The position numbers were made by a program, and so were the translations under genes. DNA of 15,451 nucleotides from an uncultured Bacteroidales bacterium (GTDB lineage Bacteria; Bacteroidota; Bacteroidia; Bacteroidales; Muribaculaceae), in NCBI GenBank assembly GCA_947176515.1, contig CAMWQZ010000003.1, positions 1 through 15,451 of the forward strand, written 5' to 3'. Of this stretch, positions 1 to 7,510 are shown one piece after another; positions within the stretch are counted from its first letter, which is position 1; each line of letters starts with the position of its first letter. The notes beneath the pieces were generated by a model. That model saw nothing but the letters and a program-made list of their open reading frames with translations. It was not told the DNA's origin and ran no database searches.

Positions 1-909
1 AATAGTACCTGTATAATAATTCAAGCCACGCGCAAGCGACACGTCGAGGTCGAGCTCTGCGCGTAAGCCGAGTTTCATAGTTGTGGCGCACACAAATTTC
101 AATTCTTCAACACCTTTGCTACCGATTTCGTTGTCGGCAAGCACCTTTTCAAGAGCATCGAGACGCTCTTGGAGAGTACCGCTGATGTTAAGTATCGGTT
201 GAAGTGCCGCGATTGCTTCAGGGCTTAAGCCGCGCTCGGCAAGTTCCTCATTGACCTTTTCGATACCTATTTTTTCAATCTTGTCGATAGCGACAGTAAT
301 ATCAATAAGTTTGTCGGGAGCACCGATTACTTCGGCTATACCGGCCAGAACCTTACGGTTGTTGAGTTTGATGGCAATGCGTACGCCCAAGCGTGCGAAA
401 ACCTCATCAATCATCTGGAGCAGCTCAACCTCGTTGTAAAGCGACTCGCTGCCAACTACGTCGGCATCACACTGATAGAACTCGCGATAGCGACCCTTCT
501 GCGGACGGTCAGCGCGCCACACGGGCTGAATCTGGAAGCGTTTGAAAGGCATCTGCAGTTCATTGCGGTGCTGGACTACAAAGCGCGCGAATGGCACAGT
601 TAGGTCATAGCGCAGACCTTTTTCGCAAATCTTTGCGGCGAGGCGAGCCGTCTGGTTTTCGTCAATCAGGGCGCGGTCGACTCCGCTCAAGAAGTCACCT
701 GAATTTAAAATCTTATATAACAGGCGGTCGCCTTCTTCGCCATACTTACCCATAAGGGTAGAGAGGTTTTCCATTGCCGGAGTTTCAATCTGCCGGAAGC
801 CGAAAAGGCGGAATACATCACGGATTGTATCAAATATATAGTTGCGCTTAGCCATTTCCTCGGCTGTAAAATCGCGCGTACCCTTTGGAATTGACGGTTT
901 TTGTGCCAT
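1..909 (-). CDS. hisS: Histidyl-tRNA synthetase, C-terminal part missing
   Basis: Class II aminoacyl-tRNA synthetase that charges tRNA-His with histidine in the cytoplasm. The 303 codons present begin [14 protein letters not shown], a typical HisRS N terminus. Class II motif 2 is clear: [10 protein letters not shown] at residues 100-109, then a long motif 2 loop at about 131-153 containing [20 protein letters not shown]. The histidine-specific segment ARGLNYYTG lies at about 293-301, immediately before the window edge, so the rest of the catalytic core and the anticodon-binding domain are outside. The ATG at 907-909 is the only sensible start: it fits the family N terminus and sits about 20 nt below a TAATTTTG -7 box. 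It is divergent from the HEAT-like gene. Identification is secure; the truncation is a window artefact. Confidence 0.97.
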   Translation of the reverse strand, partial: MAQKPSIPKGTRDFTAEEMAKRNYIFDTIRDVFRLFGFRQIETPAMENLSTLMGKYGEEGDRLLYKILNSGDFLSGVDRALIDENQTARLAAKICEKGLRYDLTVPFARFVVQHRNELQMPFKRFQIQPVWRADRPQKGRYREFYQCDADVVGSESLYNEVELLQMIDEVFARLGVRIAIKLNNRKVLAGIAEVIGAPDKLIDITVAIDKIEKIGIEKVNEELAERGLSPEAIAALQPILNISGTLQERLDALEKVLADNEIGSKGVEELKFVCATTMKLGLRAELDLDVSLARGLNYYTGTI

Positions 910-934
910 TGTTGAGTCTGTTACTTTTACGCGA

Positions 935-942
935 CAAAATTA
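935..942 (-). promoter_or_regulatory. -7 box of hisS promoter
   Basis: Read on the minus strand this is TAATTTTG, an exact match to the Bacteroidota -7 consensus TAnnTTTG. The expected transcript start is near 928, giving a 5' UTR of about 20 nt. No good -33 TTTG is visible at the expected distance. It forms an inverted pair with the plus-strand box at 955-962. Confidence 0.6.
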
Positions 943-954
943 CGCAAAAATTAC

Positions 955-962
955 TAATTTTG
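955..962 (+). promoter_or_regulatory. -7 box of HEAT-like gene promoter
   Basis: TAATTTTG matches TAnnTTTG exactly. The ATG at 967 is only 4 bases after the box, so the predicted mRNA would be leaderless or nearly so; if translation instead starts at the in-frame ATG at 1000 there would be a leader of about 30 nt. No clear -33 element is seen. Confidence 0.55.
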
Positions 963-966
963 CGAT

Positions 967-1527
967 ATGGAAAAGGTAGAAACATCATTCAATGACATGC
1001 AGACCGTGAAGCGTAACTTTTTTGCGATGCGCAACGGTGTGATTGCCGATGCTTTACGTCGTGCCGGCAGTCCCTTTCGCATAATTTTCGGTCTTAATTT
1101 GCCGCAGATTGCAGAAATTGCTGCCAAATGGGCGCCTGATAGCCAGTTAGCTGAAAGACTCTGGGCTAACGCCACAACTCGCGAGAGTATGTTGCTTGCC
1201 CCGATGATTGTTGACCGTGATAGATTCACGATTGATGATGCGCGGCGGTGGATTGCAACAATCCCGGCGCATGAGGTGGCTGACGTGATGTGTCTCAAAC
1301 TTTTGAGAAATGTAAGTTACGCTAACACGCTTGCCGTAGAATTGGCAGAGTCAGAATCGCCAATGATTCGATATACAGGAGTCAGACTGATGTTTAATCT
1401 TGCTGCGAAGAATCCAGCCGCTGCCCTTGAGTTTGCCAATAATATCCTTGCAGTGGAGACAGACAATGCATGCCTGACCGTTGCACGACAGCTACGGGAG
1501 GAGTGTGAGTTTCTGCTTGAAGAGTGA
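967..1527 (+). CDS. Small HEAT-like (DNA alkylation repair-type) protein
   Basis: A 186-residue, mostly helical protein with alternating amphipathic helices, resembling the HEAT-like repeat fold of AlkD/DNA alkylation repair proteins that Bacteroidales often annotate this way. Helical pairs can be followed at roughly 10-50, 55-75, 84-112, 118-150 and 153-185. It is shorter than the roughly 230-residue AlkD, and I do not see the tryptophan/aspartate cluster that forms the AlkD glycosylase site, so a non-enzymatic DNA- or protein-binding role is possible. The start is uncertain: ATG 967 lies 4 nt after the -7 box, while ATG 1000 (Met12, MQTVKRNFFAMRNG) would give a normal leader. It runs tail to tail into the permease gene with a 4-bp gap and no visible terminator. 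Family assignment is moderate; function is inferred. Confidence 0.8.
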   Translation: MEKVETSFNDMQTVKRNFFAMRNGVIADALRRAGSPFRIIFGLNLPQIAEIAAKWAPDSQLAERLWANATTRESMLLAPMIVDRDRFTIDDARRWIATIPAHEVADVMCLKLLRNVSYANTLAVELAESESPMIRYTGVRLMFNLAAKNPAAALEFANNILAVETDNACLTVARQLREECEFLLEE

Positions 1528-1531
1528 CGGT

Positions 1532-2455
1532 TTAACCTTTCTTGCGCCAAGTCTGTGAAAGACGGTCGCCGACCCATAGGCCGCCGAGTATCAAGCAGCA
1601 ACCGAATATGCCTACCAGCGAGATACGCTCATGGATGGCTATAGCCGAGATTATGAGTGTGAATATTGATTGCAGATACATATAATTATTGGCCTTCACC
1701 GCTCCGACTTGCTTGATAATCATAGCCCAGAAATAATAGGCAATCATTGAAGCGCCGATGCCAAGGAAGAGCAGATTTCCCAGCACGGCTCGATTATTTA
1801 TAAGGTCGACAGGGTTGTTTAGAGGTTCGCTGAGCACGAAAGGTATCGCAGTAATTACGCCATAGAAGAATGTTTTGCGAGTTATGAACCAAAGGTCATA
1901 AACTACATTTAGTTTTCTAAGTACCAGGCTATATACGGCCCAGCTGAAAGCAGCGAGTATCGACAGAATGTCGCCCAACGGGCGTACTTGAAGATTGAAG
2001 CTGCTGTTGAATATCACGCATCCCACGCCCATAAACGCAATCAACGAGCCAACGAGCATGCCACGCGACGGCTTTTCGCTCTTATATATTAGACCGACCA
2101 ACAGCGATGTGATTAACGGAGAAGTCGACGTCAGGAGCGACACATTGGTAGTGAGTGTATATTCGAGCGCAGTGTTTTCAGCCAAAAAGTAGATTGAGCC
2201 GCCGGTAATGCCGCAAAGCGCAAACAGCATTTCATCGCGCAGGGAGTTTGACCAGAGACGAGAATGACTCATCAGTAGTACAAGCAAATAAGCGAGGGTA
2301 AAGCGATAGACATAGATTTCGGCAGGGTTCATATTGTTGTCGAGCAATACTTTTGTCGAAACGAATGAACCGCCCCATATTCCAACGGTAATGATTGCGC
2401 CTAAGTGGGCGAGTATCATTGCCTTCTGGCTTTTTGTATTATATATTTTGAGCAT
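1532..2455 (-). CDS. EamA/DMT-superfamily permease (drug/metabolite exporter)
   Basis: An inner-membrane transporter of 307 residues with about ten hydrophobic helices arranged as two EamA halves, the standard length and layout of the 10-TMS drug/metabolite transporter family. The first half carries the typical IWGGSFVSTKVLL segment at about 26-38; the second half begins near DILSILAAFSWAVYSLVLRK (about residue 162), again with the EamA-type helix signature. The substrate cannot be told from sequence; relatives export amino acids, nucleosides or other metabolites. The ATG at 2453-2455 lies about 25 nt below a TAATTTTG -7 box. It is a single-gene unit, divergent from the OmpA-domain lipoprotein gene and convergent with the HEAT-like gene. 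Confidence 0.9.
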   Translation of the reverse strand: MLKIYNTKSQKAMILAHLGAIITVGIWGGSFVSTKVLLDNNMNPAEIYVYRFTLAYLLVLLMSHSRLWSNSLRDEMLFALCGITGGSIYFLAENTALEYTLTTNVSLLTSTSPLITSLLVGLIYKSEKPSRGMLVGSLIAFMGVGCVIFNSSFNLQVRPLGDILSILAAFSWAVYSLVLRKLNVVYDLWFITRKTFFYGVITAIPFVLSEPLNNPVDLINNRAVLGNLLFLGIGASMIAYYFWAMIIKQVGAVKANNYMYLQSIFTLIISAIAIHERISLVGIFGCCLILGGLWVGDRLSQTWRKKG

Positions 2456-2486
2456 AATGCTACTTGCTAAACGTAGAGAATTTCTA

Positions 2487-2494
2487 CAAAATTA
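2487..2494 (-). promoter_or_regulatory. -7 box of the permease promoter
   Basis: TAATTTTG on the minus strand matches the Bacteroidota -7 consensus. Predicted transcript start is near 2480. A short inverted repeat (GTAGA/TCTAC, 2473-2487) lies in the first bases of the predicted leader. Confidence 0.55.
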
Positions 2495-2612
2495 GTGATT
2501 TTTTTCATTACCTCATAAACATATTGCCTACTTAATTTGTCTTTTAGTTAAAGGAACGGCCAACATGGTGTTGTCGCCGGATATTATATAACATTCAAAA
2601 AATATATAGATT

Positions 2613-3317
2613 ATGAAACTTTTGAAATTTGCAGGAATCGCACTTATTAGTGCATCATTGCTCGTAGGCGAAACATCATGCTCATCATTTACAAATACAG
2701 GTAAAGGCGCGTTAATCGGCGGAGGCGGCGGCGCAGCCGTTGGCGCAGGTCTTGGCGCTCTCCTCGGTGGCGGCAAAGGCGCTGGCATCGGTAGCGCAAT
2801 CGGAGCTGCAGTAGGCGCAGGCGCCGGAGCGTTGATTGGTAAGAAGATGGACAAACAGCAGAAAGAACTTCAGGAGCAGCTTGCTCAACAGGCAACCGTA
2901 GAGCAGACAACTGACCAGAATGGCTTACAGGCTATCAAAGTCACTTTCGATGGCGGTATCCTGTTCCCGACAAGCAAGTATTCTCTTAATCCTCAGGCTA
3001 AGGCTGACTTGACTCGCTTTGCTCAGTCACTGATTCAGAATCCAGGCACTAATGTTCAGATTCTTGGCTTTACTGACAATACCGGTTCATTCTCATTCAA
3101 TCAGAAGTTATCAACCGAACGTGCAGATGCCGTCCTCAGTTATTTGGTAAATAGCGGTGTATCACCTACGCGTTTGACTGCAAAGGGTATTCCTATGGCT
3201 GATTACGTAGCCTCGAATGATACACCCGAAGGCCGAGCACAGAACCGTCGTGTAGAAATCTTTATCACTGCAAGTCAAGATATGATTCAACAGGCCGAAG
3301 CAGGCACACTGAAATAA
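2613..3317 (+). CDS. OmpA-family lipoprotein with glycine-zipper domain
   Basis: An envelope protein of 234 residues that should anchor in a membrane by lipid and bind peptidoglycan. Residues 1-22 form a lipoprotein signal peptide and Cys23 in ETSC is the likely lipidated residue (a loose lipobox, common in Bacteroidota). Residues 30-76 are a glycine zipper (repeated GxxxG, with GGGGGAAVGAGLGALLGGGK-type sequence) that often inserts in or packs on membranes. A KQQKELQEQLAQQ helix follows, then an OmpA C-terminal domain at about 106-220 with GFTDNTG at 152-158, the LSTERADAVLSYL helix and GRAQNRRVEI at 207-216, the residues that cradle diaminopimelate. The layout matches YiaD-like lipoproteins. 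The best promoter candidate is an imperfect -7 box TTAATTTG at 2532-2539. The strong inverted repeat at 3340-3391 probably ends the transcript. Confidence 0.93.
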   Translation: MKLLKFAGIALISASLLVGETSCSSFTNTGKGALIGGGGGAAVGAGLGALLGGGKGAGIGSAIGAAVGAGAGALIGKKMDKQQKELQEQLAQQATVEQTTDQNGLQAIKVTFDGGILFPTSKYSLNPQAKADLTRFAQSLIQNPGTNVQILGFTDNTGSFSFNQKLSTERADAVLSYLVNSGVSPTRLTAKGIPMADYVASNDTPEGRAQNRRVEIFITASQDMIQQAEAGTLK

Positions 3318-3333
3318 GATTACATAGCTAACC

Positions 3334-3395
3334 ACATAAAAATAGTTAATCCCCGATTTTTATAGTTCAAAAAATCGGGGATTAACTATTTGTGT
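3334..3395 (+). terminator. Perfect 22-bp inverted repeat, probable terminator of the OmpA-domain gene
   Basis: Left arm 3340-3361 and right arm 3370-3391 are perfect reverse complements around an 8-nt loop (3362-3369). Four outer pairs (3334-3337 with 3392-3395, one G-U) extend the stem past a 2-nt bulge. The core contains CCCCGA/TCGGGG and A/T-rich ends. It starts 22 bp after the OmpA-domain stop codon, where a terminator is expected, but there is no clean T run after it, so another palindromic element is possible. Confidence 0.7.
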
Positions 3396-3424
3396 AGTAT
3401 TCCACTATGAAAAATCCTTAAATG

Positions 3425-3450
3425 TTAAATTGTATACCTATACAATTTAA
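3425..3450. promoter_or_regulatory. 26-bp palindrome, candidate operator
   Basis: Arms TTAAATTGTATA (3425-3436) and TATACAATTTAA (3439-3450) are perfect reverse complements separated by only CC. With a 2-bp centre this is poorly suited to form an RNA hairpin and looks like a binding site for a dimeric regulator. It ends 25 bp upstream of the -7 box at 3476-3483, so it overlaps or abuts the expected -33 region of the RecA-like gene. The regulator is unknown. Confidence 0.55.
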
Positions 3451-3475
3451 TGTAATATTACGTCATATCTTAGTC

Positions 3476-3483
3476 TAATTTTG
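3476..3483 (+). promoter_or_regulatory. -7 box of the RecA-like gene promoter
   Basis: TAATTTTG matches TAnnTTTG exactly. Transcription should start near 3488-3490, at the base of the hairpin 3486-3510. No strong TTTG is found about 20 bp upstream, which would fit an activator- or repressor-controlled promoter using the adjacent palindrome. Confidence 0.55.
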
Positions 3484-3485
3484 TG

Positions 3486-3510
3486 TCGGAGAACTAACTG
3501 AGTTCTCCGA
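3486..3510 (+). promoter_or_regulatory. 5'-end hairpin in the leader of the RecA-like gene
   Basis: TCGGAGAACT (3486-3495) and AGTTCTCCGA (3501-3510) form a perfect 10-bp stem with loop AACTG. It would lie at or within a few bases of the predicted 5' end of the mRNA, followed by 40 nt of unstructured A/T-rich leader before the ATG at 3551. It may protect the 5' end or act as an attenuator (it is followed by TAAATTTT); a small antisense or regulatory RNA start is also possible. Confidence 0.5.
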
Positions 3511-3550
3511 TAAATTTTCATTATTAATTTCTAAAATTTTCATTACCACT

Positions 3551-4237
3551 ATGAACCACAAATTTGTTAACGCCAAACGCTTCTTTAGCCAGTCGAATAA
3601 ACCTGTCTATCTTTACCAGAATATTTGGAAAAAGGGAACAACGGCTCTGCTGCACAGCCCACGCGATATAGATAAGACACCGCTTGCAATGGCAATTGCC
3701 GATAGTATTGCATGCAAGGGAACTGAAGTGCTTTTTGTCGATACTGTTGGCCGACTCGATGACCTTAAAGCTGAATCTGACAGACTTTATATCTTCACTC
3801 CGGAGTTTGAATCAATTGACGATAAATCAGATTATGCCGACCTTGTATTCGAAGCCATTGAGCAAGCCGTGCGCACAACCTCTATCAGAACATTTGTCGT
3901 AAACTCTGTCAACCGTATTGCTGCCTTGTCGTTTGGGCGCAATGCATCACCTGCCTATATTATGAAACGCCTTGTTGCACTTCAGGTTAAGTGTAAATTG
4001 TCGATATTAGTTGTTGCCGACCAATCTACAAAAACGGTCAATAATGCGCTTGTCTCGCTCTCAGATGTGGACTTAGCGTTAGATGTAAATCCTGTTGGCA
4101 AAGATAGCAACAAAGAGACGGAAAAACCCGTTGGTTGGTATTCAACCGGATATGATATATCACGAATCGCAAAAGATATATGCGACGGTGTAAACGGGGA
4201 TACAAGAGTATTTCCAGTCTGTCGCCCGGCAAAGTAA
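3551..4237 (+). CDS. RecA-like P-loop protein with degenerate ATP site, function unknown
   Basis: I do not recognise a named gene. The 228-residue protein has the order of elements of a RecA/RepA-type ATPase core: a strand and loop at 31-43, an amphipathic helix at 44-56, the strand EVLFVDT at 59-65, a helix at 97-109, the strand RTFVVNSVNRI at 113-123 where Walker B should be, and the strand KLSILVVADQST at 149-160 where sensor residues usually sit. The Walker A position reads SPRDIDKT (36-43): the lysine and threonine remain but both defining glycines are replaced. The usual Walker B aspartate appears to be Asn118. It may therefore bind nucleotide weakly or be a pseudo-ATPase, perhaps a regulator or partner of another recombination or division ATPase. 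It has its own promoter, a palindrome and a leader hairpin, and converges on fbp with a 7-bp gap. Coding status is secure; fold is inference. Confidence 0.85.
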   Translation: MNHKFVNAKRFFSQSNKPVYLYQNIWKKGTTALLHSPRDIDKTPLAMAIADSIACKGTEVLFVDTVGRLDDLKAESDRLYIFTPEFESIDDKSDYADLVFEAIEQAVRTTSIRTFVVNSVNRIAALSFGRNASPAYIMKRLVALQVKCKLSILVVADQSTKTVNNALVSLSDVDLALDVNPVGKDSNKETEKPVGWYSTGYDISRIAKDICDGVNGDTRVFPVCRPAK

Positions 4238-4244
4238 CAACGAT

Positions 4245-6251
4245 TCAGACCTTTTCTCTGATTAGGCCTCGGCGATAGGCGGCGAGAAGTTTGTCGAGTT
4301 CTTTGACTTGAGCTGCGAGCTCACGCCCTTTGTCAGTGTCGCGCACTTGCAGACGTCGCGCCTTAAACTCGTTAAGCACAGTGTTTGAGATGATGTCCTG
4401 TCCTTCTTCTATGGCCTTTTTGGTGGATTCGAAGGGCTCGTGCTGCACAAGCTGGAATCCTCGGCTATGATAAACCAGCGTATAACCGGCAATACCCGTC
4501 GTCGATTGATAGGCTTTTGAGAATCCGCCGTCAATCACGAGCAGTTTGCCATCAGCTTTCACCGGGTTTTCGCCCTTGATGGTCTTTACAGGCACATGGC
4601 CGTTGATGATGTGAGAGCCTTCGGTCGGTAAACCGAACTCTTTGAGGATTATGTCACACATTGCCGGGTCATCAATCAGGTCGTAATAGTTACCTTTGCC
4701 TTCGGCATGAGTCGATTTGTCAGAGATAAAGTAGCGTTCGAAAGTAGCCATACGGGCTTTGCCGAAAAGCGGTGAGTCAGGTCCGCACCAAAGATACCAC
4801 ATATAGTCGACAGCCGCGTTACGGTTGGGGTCATCCGAACCTACGCGACAGGCAATCTGGACAAGCTCGTCGAGCCGGTCGAGCAGTTCGCGACCAGAGA
4901 ATTGAGAGCCGAGAACCGAAACCTTGCGAAACGATCCATCGGCTTCGAGAGGTATGGATGCGTGATACATCAGATTGTTATTGCGCGCGAGATAAAATGA
5001 TCCGTGACGTAAGAGGCAATATACATGTTTACGCAGCTTTTCACTATTGACAAACGAATGGTGCAGGCTCTTAACCAATGCGGCTTCCTGTTTGGTCAGC
5101 TCATAAGGGTCGGTAAGGTCGATAGTCGGGAAATCACGGTCGATTAACTGGTAGGTGTTGCCGTCGGCGAGAGTGATTGTGCCATCGGCGAGGTTTATAC
5201 GATGGAGCATCATGCGGTCATCCATTGCATATTCTGGATGAGCTTTCAGAAGCTGGCCTTCAAGCTTAAACTGGATAACGCTGATGGCCTTGTGCATCTT
5301 GGCAATGATATTAAGCTCAGTTTCAGAGTAGACGCGGCGCGAATCTTTGATTCTGGGCGCGAAAATATCGCCGTTAACATCAGGATAGGTTTCCATCGCA
5401 AATGTGGCGAGAGGTAAAAGATTGATGCCATAGCCTTCTTCGAGAGTGTCGAGGTTGCCGTAGCGCAGGGCGATACGCAGAACGTTAGCAATGCAAGCAT
5501 CATTTCCGGCAAATGCTCCCATCCACAATATGTCGTGGTTACCCCACTGGATATCGAAGTTATGATAGTCGCAGATGGTGTCCATGATGATATGTGCGCC
5601 CGGCCCACGGTCATAGATGTCACCGACAATGTGAAGGCTGTCGATAGCGAGACGCTGAATAAGGTTACACATCGCTATGATAAATGCGTCGGCGCGGCGT
5701 GTGTAGATTATCGTGGAAATAATCTGGTTGAAATAGGCGTGTTTGTTAGGGTCGGCCTCAGTTTCGTGGAGTAGCTCTTGGATGATGTAGCTAAAGTCTT
5801 TTGGCAGGGCTTTGTTGACTTTTGATCGGGTATATTTTGACGATACGCTCTGACAGACTTTTACAAGGCGATTAAGGGTTATTTCATACCACTCGTTCAT
5901 GTCGGTCTCATCGGCTTTAACCAGTTCGAGCTTCTCCTGTGGATAGTAAATCAGTGTGCAGAGGTCTTTTTTCTCTGACTCGCGCAAGGTGTTACCGAAG
6001 ATTTCGTTAACTTTTCGCTTCACTGTGCCCGAAGCATTTTTCAGAACATGTTGGAAAGCTTCATATTCGCCGTGAATGTCGGTAAGGAAGTGCTCAGTGC
6101 CTTTAGGCAGATTGAGGATGGCTTCGAGATTGATTATCTCCGTGCTTGCTGCTGCGATTGTCGGAAATGATCTTGATAGAAGCTTGAGGTAGCGGAGGTC
6201 GGCTTCGAGTTCGGCGGTAGAATAATGGATGTGAGGAGGTATATTACTCAT
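4245..6251 (-). CDS. fbp: Fructose-1,6-bisphosphatase, class III
   Basis: Hydrolyses fructose 1,6-bisphosphate to fructose 6-phosphate, the committed step of gluconeogenesis, in the cytoplasm. At 668 residues it has the full length of the class III family (Firmicutes/Bacteroidota), which uses a metallophosphoesterase fold unrelated to class I enzymes. Metal-site motifs are present in order: DIHGEYEAF at 58-66, GDIYDRG at 210-216, GNHD at 237-240, and further on the NGHVPVK and IDGGFSKAYQ segments near residues 545-580. The ATG at 6249-6251 follows the queA stop codon by only 3 nt, so the two are surely co-transcribed and probably translationally coupled. No own promoter is seen. The end converges with the RecA-like gene at a 7-bp gap. 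High certainty. Confidence 0.96.
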   Translation of the reverse strand: MSNIPPHIHYSTAELEADLRYLKLLSRSFPTIAAASTEIINLEAILNLPKGTEHFLTDIHGEYEAFQHVLKNASGTVKRKVNEIFGNTLRESEKKDLCTLIYYPQEKLELVKADETDMNEWYEITLNRLVKVCQSVSSKYTRSKVNKALPKDFSYIIQELLHETEADPNKHAYFNQIISTIIYTRRADAFIIAMCNLIQRLAIDSLHIVGDIYDRGPGAHIIMDTICDYHNFDIQWGNHDILWMGAFAGNDACIANVLRIALRYGNLDTLEEGYGINLLPLATFAMETYPDVNGDIFAPRIKDSRRVYSETELNIIAKMHKAISVIQFKLEGQLLKAHPEYAMDDRMMLHRINLADGTITLADGNTYQLIDRDFPTIDLTDPYELTKQEAALVKSLHHSFVNSEKLRKHVYCLLRHGSFYLARNNNLMYHASIPLEADGSFRKVSVLGSQFSGRELLDRLDELVQIACRVGSDDPNRNAAVDYMWYLWCGPDSPLFGKARMATFERYFISDKSTHAEGKGNYYDLIDDPAMCDIILKEFGLPTEGSHIINGHVPVKTIKGENPVKADGKLLVIDGGFSKAYQSTTGIAGYTLVYHSRGFQLVQHEPFESTKKAIEEGQDIISNTVLNEFKARRLQVRDTDKGRELAAQVKELDKLLAAYRRGLIREKV

Positions 6252-6254
6252 GAG

Positions 6255-7490
6255 TTACTGATTTTTAGGTTTAATAAACAGACATGCGTCCCCGTAGCTG
6301 AGAAAGCGGTAGCCTTTAGCAAGCGCGTGGTCATAAGCCAAGCGCCATTGTGGCCCGATAAATGCAGATACGAGAAGAAGTAATGTCGACTGTGGCTGAT
6401 GAAAATTAGTGACCATGCCATCTACTATGCGATAGTCATAGCCCGGGGCTATTATGATGCGTGTCGAAGCAACGAGCGACGTCATATCCTGTGTCCTGAG
6501 CCAGTCGGCAAGGCCTCTAAGAGCTTCTGCGGTATTCAGTAGCGGATGTGACTGTTCATAGGGATACCATTGAGGCAGTTCGCCTGTCCACTCGCCGGTG
6601 GAAATAAGGCAGCCGATATGATACAGGCTTTCGAGGGTTCGGACCGAAGTTGTGCCGACAGCGATAATCTTTTTGCTGCCTGATGAAGCTATTTCGGCGA
6701 GTTCTTCGATGAGGTTGCGGCTGACGACGATAAATTCGCTGTGCATAGCGTGGTCGCCAATCTGGTCAGCCTTGACGGGCTGGAATGTTCCGGCGCCTAC
6801 GTGTAGGGTCACTTCTCTCCGTCCGATACCGCGGCGGTCTATGGCATCCAAGACTGCTTCTGTAAAGTGAAGTCCGGCAGTCGGGGCGGCAACTGAGCCT
6901 TCGATGCGGCTGTAGACAGTTTGATAATCGTCGCTATCGCTTGCCTCTGTAGCGCGGTTGAGGTAAGGGGGAATCGGAATTTCTCCGGCTGCCGAAATAA
7001 TGTCAGAGAATGTAACGGTCGAGTCATCCCAGCTAAAAGCTATTGTCGAGCCTGCGTCGTTACGTTCCAGTCTCTCAGCTGTGAGTTTCAGTTTACGACC
7101 GTCGGGTAGGGTGACAGCGCCTTCGAGCGCTCCTTCTTTCCATCGCTTTGAATTGCCAACAAGACACTGCCATGAGCATCCTTCAGTTGACGCGAAGTTA
7201 AGCGCGTAGTCAGAGGGCGCTGACGGTTCGAGACAAAATATCTCAATCAGGGCTCCCGACGCTTTGCGGAAACGCAAACGTGCATTAATAACCTTTGTAT
7301 TATTATAGACGAGCAGCGAGTCAGAGCCGAGCAGACCGGGCAACTCGTCGAAGCGATGGTCGCTAATAGAGCCTTCAGGGTCTCTGACCAAAAGCCGGCA
7401 GGCATCACGCTGTGCGAGCGGATGTTTGGCGATTTTCTCGTCTGGAAGAGGGTAGTTATATTCTTTTATATCAATATTTCGTGGATTCAT
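6255..7490 (-). CDS. queA: S-adenosylmethionine:tRNA ribosyltransferase-isomerase
   Basis: Transfers and isomerises the ribosyl part of S-adenosylmethionine onto preQ1 at the wobble base of tRNAs with GUN anticodons, making epoxyqueuosine. Family signatures are present: YNYPLPDEKIAKHPL near the N terminus, SLLVYNNTKVINARL, GSVAAPTAGLHFT, LHVGAGTFQPVK followed by HAMHSE, GTTSVRTLESL and NFHQPQSTLLLLVSAF near the C terminus. At 411 residues it is longer than the roughly 356-residue E. coli enzyme; the extra length is mainly in the middle (around the WQCLVGNSKRWKEGALEG region), as in other Bacteroidota. I chose ATG 7490 (MNPRNIDI); an in-frame TTG at 7496 would add two residues. It is the first gene of a queA-fbp operon with a TAATTTTG -7 box about 20 bp upstream. 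Confidence 0.96.
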   Translation of the reverse strand: MNPRNIDIKEYNYPLPDEKIAKHPLAQRDACRLLVRDPEGSISDHRFDELPGLLGSDSLLVYNNTKVINARLRFRKASGALIEIFCLEPSAPSDYALNFASTEGCSWQCLVGNSKRWKEGALEGAVTLPDGRKLKLTAERLERNDAGSTIAFSWDDSTVTFSDIISAAGEIPIPPYLNRATEASDSDDYQTVYSRIEGSVAAPTAGLHFTEAVLDAIDRRGIGRREVTLHVGAGTFQPVKADQIGDHAMHSEFIVVSRNLIEELAEIASSGSKKIIAVGTTSVRTLESLYHIGCLISTGEWTGELPQWYPYEQSHPLLNTAEALRGLADWLRTQDMTSLVASTRIIIAPGYDYRIVDGMVTNFHQPQSTLLLLVSAFIGPQWRLAYDHALAKGYRFLSYGDACLFIKPKNQ

Positions 7491-7510
7491 TCTCAATCAA
7501 TGATTATCGA

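Noticed and set aside
1317..1601. Minus-strand 94-codon frame spanning the HEAT/permease junction
   Set aside because: Overlaps both real genes and has Ser/Arg-rich, non-protein-like composition.
2473..2487. Small inverted repeat GTAGA/TCTAC in the permease leader as a riboswitch or operator
   Set aside because: Only 5 bp; too short to support a separate regulatory claim, so mentioned only with the promoter.
2528..2910. Minus-strand frames rich in Pro/Ala or Arg/Leu opposite the OmpA-domain gene
   Set aside because: They are the antisense of the glycine-zipper repeats; low complexity, no promoter, and the plus-strand protein is a clear family member.
7494..7496. TTG start for queA (two residues longer)
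   Set aside because: An ATG lies two codons downstream and matches the family N terminus; TTG starts are uncommon here.
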